Below are positions 32,559 to 39,500 of a DNA stretch of 56,352 bases, in pieces. The DNA is from Bacteroidota bacterium. Its GTDB lineage: Bacteria; Bacteroidota; Bacteroidia; Chitinophagales; LD1. The notes beneath the pieces were generated by a model. It ran no database searches, had not been told where the DNA came from, and saw nothing but the letters and a program-made list of their open reading frames with translations. The translations under genes were made by a program, and so were the position numbers. Positions within the stretch are counted from its first letter, which is position 1, and each line of letters opens with the position of its first letter. Location of the stretch: positions 1 through 56,352 of the forward strand of contig JAFDYQ010000029.1 of the NCBI GenBank assembly GCA_018267365.1, given 5' to 3'.

Positions 32559-34247
32559 ATGAAAAACCTCTACGCTATCCTCATAGCGCTCATCGCATCC
32601 GGCATATCCATGGCACAGAGCGTGCCTGGCTATGTACCCGCCAGTGGCCTGCAGGCATGGTACTCCTTCACCGGCAATACATATGACGCCACCGCCAATC
32701 AACACCACCTGACCAATAACGGTGCCGTGCTGACCACCGACCGCTGCGGCAATCCTAACAGTGCTTACTACTTTAATGGTATCAGCTCCTACCTGTCGTC
32801 TGCAGATCAATTCTTTGACAATAGCTGGACCAGCTACAGCATCAGCCTTTGGTTTAAAACAGATACCTCCAGCAACCCCAACAACTACAATCACAGCCAG
32901 ACCATGTTCAATACCAATCCTCACTATGGATCGGAGCTGAGCATGAGCTGGGGCGGTAGCTCCAGCCGGGTGGGCTACTTCTATAGCACCAATCCAAGCA
33001 ACTCACAGCCGTGGAATGTATTCAGCAATAATGCGGCACTCTCTACCAGTACAGTGACCACACATGTGTGGAACCACCTCGTGATGGTCAAGTCTGCCTC
33101 TACATATAAGATGTATCTCAATGGTGTACTCGACGCGACTTTTAGCAATAGCGCCGTAGGTGCCAGCTATCTGTGCAGCATCTATATCGGCAATATATCC
33201 GGCGGCTTTCAGCCAGAGACCTTTATGGGCTCTCTCGATGACTACGGCATCTGGAACCGTGACCTCAGCGCCAGTGAGGTGCTGCAGCTATACCAGAATG
33301 GCTGCAATACCTGCACGATGCCTACTGGCATGGTAGCCTGGTATCCCTTCAATGGCAATACGATAGACGAGGCCTACCACGGCCATGACCTGGTCAATCA
33401 CGGTGCTACCCTCACCACAGACCGCTGCGGCCATGCAAATAGTGCGTACTATTTCAACGGAGATACGACCTACCTCAGCTCCCTCGATACGTTCTACGAC
33501 AATGGCTGGCTCAACTCTACTATCACGCTATGGTTCAATACAGATACCAACAGGAATCCATACAACGGCAACTACAGCCAGACCATGTTCAACACATACC
33601 CGCACTACGGTACGGAGATCAGTATGAGCTGGGGCGGCTCATCCAGCAGGGTGGATTATTTTTATGACAACAATCCGGGGGATTTTGGACAATGGGATGT
33701 ATTCAGCAACAATGCCGCTGTTTCGCACACCGTGATCCCTACACATACATGGACGCATGTAGCTATGGTCAGGACCGGCAGTAGCTATCAGATGTATATC
33801 AATGGCGTGCTGGATAGTACCTTCACCGGTCATGGCATATCAGCCAGCTACCTGTGTCAGGTACTGATAGGCAATATATCAGAGTATGGCAATGAAACAT
33901 TCTGGGGCCTGCTGGATGATATAGGTATCTGGGACCGCTCCCTCACCGCCAGTGAGGTGGCAGACGTATACAATGCCTGCTGCGCGACCACTACAGGTAT
34001 GCATGATGTAGCTCCTGTAGAAAAGCTCTACGCCTATCCTAATCCGGCCAATAACGTACTGACCATACGTACGGAGTCTGAGGCTGCGCGCGGCAGCTAT
34101 ACTATCTATGATATCACAGACCGTGTGGTACAGACTGGAGAACTGACAGGCGAAACTACACAGATAGCTGTAGGCCAGCTGGCACCAGCCCTCTATGTGA
34201 TCCGCATAGATGAGACAGGACCTGCAGTGAAGTTTGTAAAAGAATAA
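32559..34247 (+). CDS. Secreted protein with two LamG domains and T9SS type-A sorting domain
   Basis: A 562-residue secreted protein: signal peptide (1-21, ending SMAQ), two LamG/concanavalin-like domains (about 25-240 and 255-465) and a C-terminal type-A T9SS sorting domain ('YAYPNPANNVLTIRTESE' to 'VKFVKE', about 485-562). The two LamG domains are very alike, both with 'GLQAWYSFTGNT'/'GMVAWYPFNGNT' starts, 'AYYFNG', 'SQTMFNT.PHYG.E.SMSWG', 'SSSRV' and 'GS/LLDD.GIW.R.L.ASEV', so they arose by recent duplication. LamG folds bind glycans or proteins; ligand unknown. It has its own promoter and interrupts the run of minus-strand glycan genes. Confidence 0.9.
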   Translation: MKNLYAILIALIASGISMAQSVPGYVPASGLQAWYSFTGNTYDATANQHHLTNNGAVLTTDRCGNPNSAYYFNGISSYLSSADQFFDNSWTSYSISLWFKTDTSSNPNNYNHSQTMFNTNPHYGSELSMSWGGSSSRVGYFYSTNPSNSQPWNVFSNNAALSTSTVTTHVWNHLVMVKSASTYKMYLNGVLDATFSNSAVGASYLCSIYIGNISGGFQPETFMGSLDDYGIWNRDLSASEVLQLYQNGCNTCTMPTGMVAWYPFNGNTIDEAYHGHDLVNHGATLTTDRCGHANSAYYFNGDTTYLSSLDTFYDNGWLNSTITLWFNTDTNRNPYNGNYSQTMFNTYPHYGTEISMSWGGSSSRVDYFYDNNPGDFGQWDVFSNNAAVSHTVIPTHTWTHVAMVRTGSSYQMYINGVLDSTFTGHGISASYLCQVLIGNISEYGNETFWGLLDDIGIWDRSLTASEVADVYNACCATTTGMHDVAPVEKLYAYPNPANNVLTIRTESEAARGSYTIYDITDRVVQTGELTGETTQIAVGQLAPALYVIRIDETGPAVKFVKE

Positions 34248-34260
34248 ACAGAACAATCAA

Positions 34261-34303
34261 CATGCATGAAAGGCGCTGCTGACAGCAGCGCCTTTCATGC
34301 ATG
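34261..34303. terminator. Perfect 20-bp inverted repeat between convergent genes (likely bidirectional terminator)
   Basis: Arms at 34261-34280 and 34284-34303 are exact reverse complements (beginning CATGCATGAAAGG and ending CCTTTCATGCATG) around the 3-base loop GAC. It starts 13 bp after the LamG gene and ends 15 bp before the fusion gene. No U-tract follows, so termination may depend on stem strength. Confidence 0.7.
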
Positions 34304-34318
34304 TTGCAGCAATTCTTA

Positions 34319-36319
34319 CTACTGATTGCGAAAGATATTGCGGCGTATAAATTTAGGTCTGCGCTTAGTCTCTTCCAGTATCTTGGCCTGATACTCGCCC
34401 AGCACGGCAATTGAGAGCATATTAATACCACCAAAGAACAACACCAGCACGATGATGGTAGGTATACCGTGAGGTATACTATGATCTATAAAGATGGCAT
34501 TGATAGTGACCCAGATGATAGCCAAAAATGAAATACCGGTGAGAAGCCCCCCTATATAGGTAAGCAGCTCCAGTGGTACGAAACTGAAAGAGAAGATGGC
34601 CTTGCGGGCCCAGGCCAGGTTCTTGCGCCAATTATTGGTCGTGACGCCAAACATCCGCTCGGGGCGGATATAGTCTACGCCTGTCTGCCGGAAGCCCACC
34701 CACGCACGCAGCCCGCGCATGAATTGATCCGTCTCGGGCATCCTGACCAGCTCATCTACCACCTTGCGGCTCATGAGGGAGAAGTCTCCCGCATCCAGCG
34801 GCATAGGCACGTAGGATACACTGCGGAAAATGCGGTAGAATACTTTGTAGAAGAAAGCCAATGACTGATTGCCCTCGCGCTGCACGCGCCGTCCATATAT
34901 CACATCATAGCCCTCCAGAAACTTCTGATAAAACTGCTCTATCAACTCAGGTGGGTCCTGCAGATCACCATCCAGCAGTATCACACCATCGCCGGTAGAG
35001 ATCTCCATGCCACTGAGAAAAGCCGCCTGCGAGCCAAAGTTTCGAGAGTGCTCGATGGCTATCACATGGTGGTCCCTATTGACCAGTTCCTGTAGTACCT
35101 CTGCAGCATTGTCCGGCGAGGCATCATTCACAAAAATGATCTCGTAGTCCACGCCTATTTTCACAAAGGCATCTGTGAGGCGGCGGTACATATATGGCAC
35201 TGCCTGCGCATCGCGGTAGCAAGCTATCACGGCGCTCAGCTTGTGGCGGATCTTGTCTTGTACTATTTTCTTTTCGTAGAGCGGCTTGGAGTAGTCCTTT
35301 TGCCACTCGTAGGTTTTAGTAAGGCCATCCCGCAGGCTGGTCTCATTCTGCCAGTGCAGCAGCTCTCCCGCCAGTGTGGCATCGCCATACCATTCTTTCA
35401 GGTCCCATTTCCGGTTTGGAAAGTCACCCCACTCGGGCTCCTGTGAGATATTAAATATACCTCGGATCGTGCCTGCTATATCGCGGATGGTTGTCTTCTT
35501 GCCACTGGCTATATTAAATGACTTGCCGCGAGTTTTAAGAAAGTCGCTATTGGCAGAGAGCAGCGTGGCGTACACCGCATCATCTACATACACAAAGTCG
35601 CGCGAGATATCCGGCTGCACCAGCGGCGGGTAGGAGCCTTTCATCCCCTTCTCTATCAGCTGTGGTATGAGGCGGTCGGGCTCCTCATAGGGGCCGTAAA
35701 TCGAGTAATAGCGCAGGTTGAGCACCGGCATCTCCTTGATCGTGCCGTAAAACTTGATCATCTGCGCGGCAGAGGCCTTGGTCACGGCGTAATGAGAGTT
35801 GGGCTGTAGCGGGTCGTCCTCTTTCGGCGCAGCCGCATTCAGTCCATACTCCGATGAGCTACCTGCGTGTATGAATGCCTTGATAGAAAACTTGCTGGCC
35901 ATCTCCAGCAGGTTGAGCAGGCCTATGAGGTTGGTCTCATAGATCAGGTCTACATCAGACTGCTTGGAGTATGCCCCGTAGGCTGCCAGGTCAAAGATGG
36001 TGCGCACCTGGTGCTCCTCAAAGAGACGCTCTATGTCGTCCTTGCGGGTAATATTGCAGTGCAGTACCCGGGCAGGATCACAGTCGTCCAGCCGCCAGGG
36101 TATGAACGGTTTGGAGGTGACCGCATAGACATCCGTGCGGTACTGAGCGATGGTGCGGAACAGATTGGCGCCTATGAAGCCTCCGGCTCCGAATATGAGA
36201 ATGGGTCCCTGTAGCTGGTTGACTTGTTCCTGTATCTTATCTTCGAGTGACAATGGATAACGGGGAGATTGGTGAGGTCCAAATATAGATAAATGTGACA
36301 GATAGACTGAAGTGCCCAT
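34319..36319 (-). CDS. Fusion: NAD-dependent nucleotide-sugar epimerase + GT2 glycosyltransferase
   Basis: A 666-residue two-domain protein. Residues about 38-345 form an extended SDR nucleotide-sugar epimerase/dehydratase: 'PILIFGAGGFIGANLF' dinucleotide motif, 'HAGSSSEYG' and the catalytic 'SHYAVTKASA' (YxxxK). From about 360 a GT2 domain follows: 'SAVIACYRDA', 'DYEIIFVNDASPDN', 'RNFGSQAAFLSG', 'VILLDGDLQDPPELI', then two membrane helices (about 575-600 and 612-635), as in dolichyl-phosphate-mannose-synthase-like polyprenyl-P sugar transferases. One polypeptide may make a nucleotide sugar and load it on undecaprenyl phosphate. It begins 6 bp after the transketolase C-subunit stop, so the two are co-transcribed; it is convergent with the LamG gene. 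Confidence 0.93.
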   Translation of the reverse strand: MGTSVYLSHLSIFGPHQSPRYPLSLEDKIQEQVNQLQGPILIFGAGGFIGANLFRTIAQYRTDVYAVTSKPFIPWRLDDCDPARVLHCNITRKDDIERLFEEHQVRTIFDLAAYGAYSKQSDVDLIYETNLIGLLNLLEMASKFSIKAFIHAGSSSEYGLNAAAPKEDDPLQPNSHYAVTKASAAQMIKFYGTIKEMPVLNLRYYSIYGPYEEPDRLIPQLIEKGMKGSYPPLVQPDISRDFVYVDDAVYATLLSANSDFLKTRGKSFNIASGKKTTIRDIAGTIRGIFNISQEPEWGDFPNRKWDLKEWYGDATLAGELLHWQNETSLRDGLTKTYEWQKDYSKPLYEKKIVQDKIRHKLSAVIACYRDAQAVPYMYRRLTDAFVKIGVDYEIIFVNDASPDNAAEVLQELVNRDHHVIAIEHSRNFGSQAAFLSGMEISTGDGVILLDGDLQDPPELIEQFYQKFLEGYDVIYGRRVQREGNQSLAFFYKVFYRIFRSVSYVPMPLDAGDFSLMSRKVVDELVRMPETDQFMRGLRAWVGFRQTGVDYIRPERMFGVTTNNWRKNLAWARKAIFSFSFVPLELLTYIGGLLTGISFLAIIWVTINAIFIDHSIPHGIPTIIVLVLFFGGINMLSIAVLGEYQAKILEETKRRPKFIRRNIFRNQ

Positions 36320-36325
36320 ACTGAT

Positions 36326-37225
36326 TTACCCCAGTAGCGACTGAACACTGCTGAGCAGCCCCTCTCCTCCCAGTCCATTCTCGGCCTGGTGCCACTTCTG
36401 GTCGCCATAGCGGCCGCTCGGATAGCCGGAGGCATAGAGCGGCTTGAAAGAGATCGGATGCGCGACCTGTCCGAGCAGCTTCGATGCCAGTGCCTCGTGC
36501 ATGCCGCATTGACCCTGGTGCTCCTCTATCGTTAGGAGTTTGCCAATGGCATTGATCCTGGCCACCAACTCTGCCGGTATCTCAGCAAACGGGAAGATAC
36601 TAAGCGCCCAGATCTCCAGCCCGTCTACTATCTCAGCAGGCAGACTCGTGATATTCTCGAGTATCGGACCGGTGCCTATCACTACGGCTTTGTCACCCGA
36701 TTTGATCTTGCGCCACTGCGCGAAAGCAGGCACCTCATCGATCTTTGCGCCGATATTGAGGCGGAGGTAGTTAGGGTGCGGGTCAGCTACCATCATATCC
36801 AGCGCCTCGGCTACATCGCTGCCTGTGAGCGGCACATAGACACGCATATTAGGCAGCACACGCATGATAGCTATATCCTCTATATTGTGATGGGTAGCAC
36901 CCATGATGCCGTAGCCGTAGCCGCCGCCGTTACCCACTATCTTGACAGGCAGGTCGTGCAGGCAGACATCGGTACGTATCTGCTCATAAGGCCGCAGCGT
37001 GACGAATGGCGAGATGCTATACGCAAATGGCACAAAGCCCTCATGCGCCAATGATGCTGCCACAGTGACCATATTCTGCTCTGCCACACCGGCATTGATA
37101 AAGTGCTCGCCGTAGCGCTCCTGCACTTTTTCCAAGGCCATGTAGCCGAGGTCTCCGGTCATAAAAACCAGGTTAGGATGTTTGTCCTTTAGTGTTATTA
37201 CTGCCTGGGCAAATTCGACCCTCAT
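36326..37225 (-). CDS. Transketolase, C-terminal subunit
   Basis: A 299-residue protein equal to the pyrimidine-binding and C-terminal domains of transketolase. It starts 'MRVEFAQAVITL', then 'HFINAGVAEQNMVTVAASLA' with the catalytic glutamate that activates thiamine diphosphate, 'GATHHNIEDIAIMRVLPNM', and a Rossmann-like C-terminal domain with 'VVIGTGPILEN' and 'LLTIEEHQGQCGM'. It must pair with the N-subunit (37729-38565). Between them sits a four-helix-bundle gene with repeats. Split transketolases of this kind are frequent in polysaccharide gene clusters; the downstream epimerase-GT2 fusion, 6 bp after it, suggests a role in making an unusual sugar rather than the pentose phosphate pathway. 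Confidence 0.93.
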   Translation of the reverse strand: MRVEFAQAVITLKDKHPNLVFMTGDLGYMALEKVQERYGEHFINAGVAEQNMVTVAASLAHEGFVPFAYSISPFVTLRPYEQIRTDVCLHDLPVKIVGNGGGYGYGIMGATHHNIEDIAIMRVLPNMRVYVPLTGSDVAEALDMMVADPHPNYLRLNIGAKIDEVPAFAQWRKIKSGDKAVVIGTGPILENITSLPAEIVDGLEIWALSIFPFAEIPAELVARINAIGKLLTIEEHQGQCGMHEALASKLLGQVAHPISFKPLYASGYPSGRYGDQKWHQAENGLGGEGLLSSVQSLLG

Positions 37226-37237
37226 TTTGATTTAAAG

Positions 37238-37281
37238 ATTTACGGATTTACAGAATTACAGATTTACCGAATTACGGATTT
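37238..37281. repeat. ATTTACGG-type repeat, left of the four-helix-bundle gene
   Basis: Units GATTTACGG, ATTTACAG, AATTACAG, GATTTACCG, AATTACGG in tandem (period 8-9). Overlaps the 3' end of the four-helix-bundle gene. Confidence 0.8.
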
Positions 37282-37640
37282 GATTTGGCTTGTTTGGCTC
37301 GTAGCGTTTTTAATGAGCGCGTCACAATTTTGAATAATTCATTTCCTTCTTGCATCAGAGATTTTACTTTACTCTCTTTTACGATCTCCGCTTCTACCAA
37401 TACTTCCAGCCAAAACACAGTTTCATCCAGTTCTTCTTCTACTATCTTTAGTTTATTTATAAAGTCCTTTGTTGATTTAGCCAGACAGGCAGCCCGGTAG
37501 TTGCTTCCGACAGATGTTCCAGACCTCAGTATTTGCGCTAGTAATATTTTACCAGCAAAATCATAGTCCAAAGTCCTCACCATTTTCACAATACGTACCG
37601 AAAAGGACTTGGTCCTCTTCTGCATTTCCTCCTTTGTCAT
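37272..37640 (-). CDS. Four-helix-bundle protein (23S rRNA intervening-sequence/S23 family)
   Basis: A 122-residue helical protein of the family first found inside 23S rRNA intervening sequences. Typical pattern: 'RTKSFSVRIVKMVRTL' (helix 1), 'LLAQILRSGTSVGSNYRAACLAKSTKDFINKLKIVEEELDETVFWLEVL' (helices 2-3, with the conserved SGTSVG.NY.A and EA/ELDE motifs), then 'LMQEGNELFKIVTRSLKTLRAK' (helix 4). Such proteins form pentamers and may bind nucleic acid; the physiological function is unknown. Here the gene is not in rRNA but exactly between the two transketolase subunit genes, in the same direction, with ATTTACGG repeats on both sides; its last codons overlap the left repeat. Confidence 0.93.
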   Translation of the reverse strand: MTKEEMQKRTKSFSVRIVKMVRTLDYDFAGKILLAQILRSGTSVGSNYRAACLAKSTKDFINKLKIVEEELDETVFWLEVLVEAEIVKESKVKSLMQEGNELFKIVTRSLKTLRAKQAKSNP

Positions 37641-37700
37641 AGTTCAATAATATTTTTCCTTAATAAAAAATCGAAGTCGTGCGCCAGTCCAATCTGTACC

Positions 37701-37728
37701 TCTGTAAATCCGTAATTCCGTAAATATC
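37701..37728. repeat. ATTTACGG-type repeat, right copy, inverted
   Basis: Its reverse complement reads as ATTTACGG, AATTACGG, ATTTACAG units, the same as the left repeat, so the pair forms an inverted repeat bracketing the four-helix-bundle gene. It abuts the stop codon of the N-subunit gene. Confidence 0.8.
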
Positions 37729-38565
37729 TTACAGAGACAGACTAGCCACCTGATCGCTATAATACCGCTCTATCTCCCGCGTCACGATATCATACTGGTC
37801 GTCCTTCATAGGCAGGTAGTGCGAGTCTACCATCCCCTCGTAGGTGATCCAGTTGTTGCCTTTCACCGTATTGCAAATGATAGCCACCGGCTTCTCACTC
37901 TTGCCTGCCTTTTCCTTTGCCTCATGAAAGGCCGCAAAGGCATGCCCGTTGATCACCATCACCTCAAAGCCGAATGCTTCGAGCTTGCGGTCCAGCGGCT
38001 CCAGCTGCATCACATCCTCCGTCTTGCCGAAGCCTTGCAGCTTATTACGGTCTATCAGCCACACTACATTCTTCAGGCCATGATGTGCTATGAACATCGC
38101 CGCCTCCCAGGTGCTACCCTCATTGATCTCTCCATCAGAGGTGATGCAAAATATCTTCTTGTCTTCATTTTTGAGTTTCTTGGCGAGGCCCAGCCCGGCT
38201 GCCAGTGAGAGTCCGTGGCCGAGGCTACCGGTAGCAAAAGGAATGCCTTTGATCTTATTGGTAGGCGGGTGCGCCGCCAGGTAGGTATTATTGCGGTAGA
38301 AAGTGCCGATCTCTGCCTCGTCTATCACGCCGGCCTCTGCCAGTACACTATAGAGGGATGCCGCAGCGTGGCCTTTGCTGAGGATGATCTCATCTCCCTC
38401 CTGCCACCAGCCGAAGCGCACATAGGTCAGTATCTCGGCACACGAGAGCGAGCAGCCCACGTGGCCGGCATTGACCGCCTTGTACATCCCGAGGAAACGC
38501 TTTTTGACCGAGTGGGCCCTGCGCAGCAGGTCGCCGTGTATATCCTTAGCCAGCATAGGCCGCAA
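37729..38565 (-). CDS. Transketolase, N-terminal (TPP-binding) subunit
   Basis: A 278-residue protein equal to the PP/TPP-binding N-terminal domain of transketolase. It has 'YKAVNAGHVGCSLSCAEIL' and 'GDEIILSKGHAAASLYSVLAEAG', 'GSLGHGLSLAAGLGLAKK', and the TPP/Mg motif 'CITSDGEINEGSTWEAAM...WLIDRNKLQGFG' (SDGE replaces the usual GDGE). 'HYLPMKDDQYD' near the end is normal for split N-subunits. It works with the C-subunit (36326-37225) to move two-carbon ketol groups between sugars. The two are separated by 503 bp holding the four-helix-bundle cassette. It starts the glycan operon with the epimerase-GT2 fusion. Confidence 0.94.
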   Translation of the reverse strand: MRPMLAKDIHGDLLRRAHSVKKRFLGMYKAVNAGHVGCSLSCAEILTYVRFGWWQEGDEIILSKGHAAASLYSVLAEAGVIDEAEIGTFYRNNTYLAAHPPTNKIKGIPFATGSLGHGLSLAAGLGLAKKLKNEDKKIFCITSDGEINEGSTWEAAMFIAHHGLKNVVWLIDRNKLQGFGKTEDVMQLEPLDRKLEAFGFEVMVINGHAFAAFHEAKEKAGKSEKPVAIICNTVKGNNWITYEGMVDSHYLPMKDDQYDIVTREIERYYSDQVASLSL

Positions 38566-38640
38566 TATTAGTGATTATTTGATAGACAAAGCGGCCAGTG
38601 CTGTGAGCAAAGGAAGTAGCCTCGCCACGGAAGTAAATCT

Positions 38641-38710
38641 AACCGCCAAGAACGCTAAGAACGCGGAGAATCATTGAAATACCTCAGCGTTCTTAGCGTC
38701 CTCCGCGGTT
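38641..38710. repeat. AACCGCCAAGAACGC long hairpin, copy 1
   Basis: Imperfect inverted repeat: left arm 38641-38668 (AACCGCCAAGAACGCTAAGA...) pairs with right arm 38684-38710 (...GCGTTCTTAGCG...CGCGGTT). A related hairpin is at 45160-45232. Both lie between two minus-strand genes. Confidence 0.85.
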
Positions 38711-38732
38711 AATAATCTTACCAAACCTATAG

Positions 38733-39242
38733 TTATTTGATTGCCCCGCGCTTGCCCATCTCCACCGCCTCCATATTCGTCACTTTACCACTATCCAGCG
38801 TGAAGCGCAGCAGCGTTTTGACCTGATGAAAACCTGAGATACCTGCCGCTCCGGGGTTGAGCACCAGCATGTTATTGTAGGCCGGGTCGCGCATCACTTT
38901 GAGTATGTGCGAGTGCCCGCAGACCAAGATATCCGGCACCTTCTCTGCCAGAAGCTTCTTTGCCCTCGGGGCGTATGCACCCGGATATCCGCCTATATGG
39001 GTCATGAGGATATGTAGCCCCTCTACATAGAATCTATCGTCCTGAGGAAACCGGTAGCGGATGTCCTTATCATCTATATTGCCATACACGGCACGCAGCG
39101 GCTTTAAGTCAGCCAACCGATCGGCTACTGCCATGCTGCCAAAGTCTCCCGCATGCCATATCTCATCTACATCGCGCAGCACCTCCAGCGCTTTGGGCTC
39201 CATCCACGAGTGGGTGTCTGAGATCAGGCCTATTTTCGTCAT
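38733..39242 (-). CDS. YfcE/MJ0936-type metallophosphoesterase
   Basis: A 169-residue phosphodiesterase of the YfcE/MJ0936 family. The start at 39242 gives 'MTKIGLISDTHSW'; the longer frame upstream adds 39 residues lacking family character. Metal ligands are complete: 'SDTH' (D8, H10), 'HAGDFG', 'VYGNIDD', 'LMTHIGG' and 'VCGHSHI'. Members hydrolyse phosphodiesters in vitro; the natural substrate is uncertain. It lies downstream of nothing co-transcribed and is divergent from the small lipoprotein gene. Confidence 0.93.
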   Translation of the reverse strand: MTKIGLISDTHSWMEPKALEVLRDVDEIWHAGDFGSMAVADRLADLKPLRAVYGNIDDKDIRYRFPQDDRFYVEGLHILMTHIGGYPGAYAPRAKKLLAEKVPDILVCGHSHILKVMRDPAYNNMLVLNPGAAGISGFHQVKTLLRFTLDSGKVTNMEAVEMGKRGAIK

Positions 39243-39256
39243 TATGGCAAAATAAC

Positions 39257-39264
39257 TATATTCG
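39257..39264 (+). promoter_or_regulatory. Candidate -7 element of the lipoprotein gene
   Basis: TATATTCG differs from TAnnTTTG at one base and lies 20 bp before the ATG at 39285. It sits in a 42-bp divergent gap. Confidence 0.4.
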
Positions 39265-39284
39265 CCACAACATAACCAAACCCA

Positions 39285-39500
39285 ATGAAGAGATTCATTT
39301 ATACCGCTGCCGCTCTGGCATTTATACTGTCTGCCAGCTCTTGCAAAAAAAAGGTTCACTGCCAGGCCGTAGACGATCGCGGTGTGGTGATCAATGAGAC
39401 AACAACTGAAGCCGAGGGCAGCCTGAACAGGAAGCGCTTTGAGGACCGCTACAAAGAAAACTTCAAGGACTACACCGCCACCTGCACTACTCAGGACTAG
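39285..39500 (+). CDS. Small hypothetical lipoprotein
   Basis: A 71-residue protein with a lipoprotein signal: 'MKRFIYTAAALAFILSASSC' with lipobox LSASSC (C20), then a short mature part (KKKVHCQAVDD...TCTTQD) holding two further Cys (26, 67) that might pair. No family is recognised; small Bacteroidota lipoproteins of this kind are common. Its TAG stop overlaps the stop of the convergent MFS gene within a palindromic CTAG. Confidence 0.7.
   Translation: MKRFIYTAAALAFILSASSCKKKVHCQAVDDRGVVINETTTEAEGSLNRKRFEDRYKENFKDYTATCTTQD

Larger units (their letters stand above)
37226..37728 (-). mobile_element. Putative repeat-flanked four-helix-bundle cassette between transketolase subunits
   Basis: The whole interval between tkt N-subunit and C-subunit consists of one S23-like gene and inverted ATTTACGG repeats on both sides, with nothing else. 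The left repeat starts about 12 bp upstream of the C-subunit ATG and the right repeat ends next to the N-subunit stop. This mirrors the DUF559 cassette in the suf operon. The mobility is inferred. Confidence 0.5.

Noticed and set aside
36326..38565. Transketolase read as one gene broken by frameshift
   Set aside because: The halves end and start at the domain border, each with its own start and stop, as in known split transketolases; the gap holds a separate gene.
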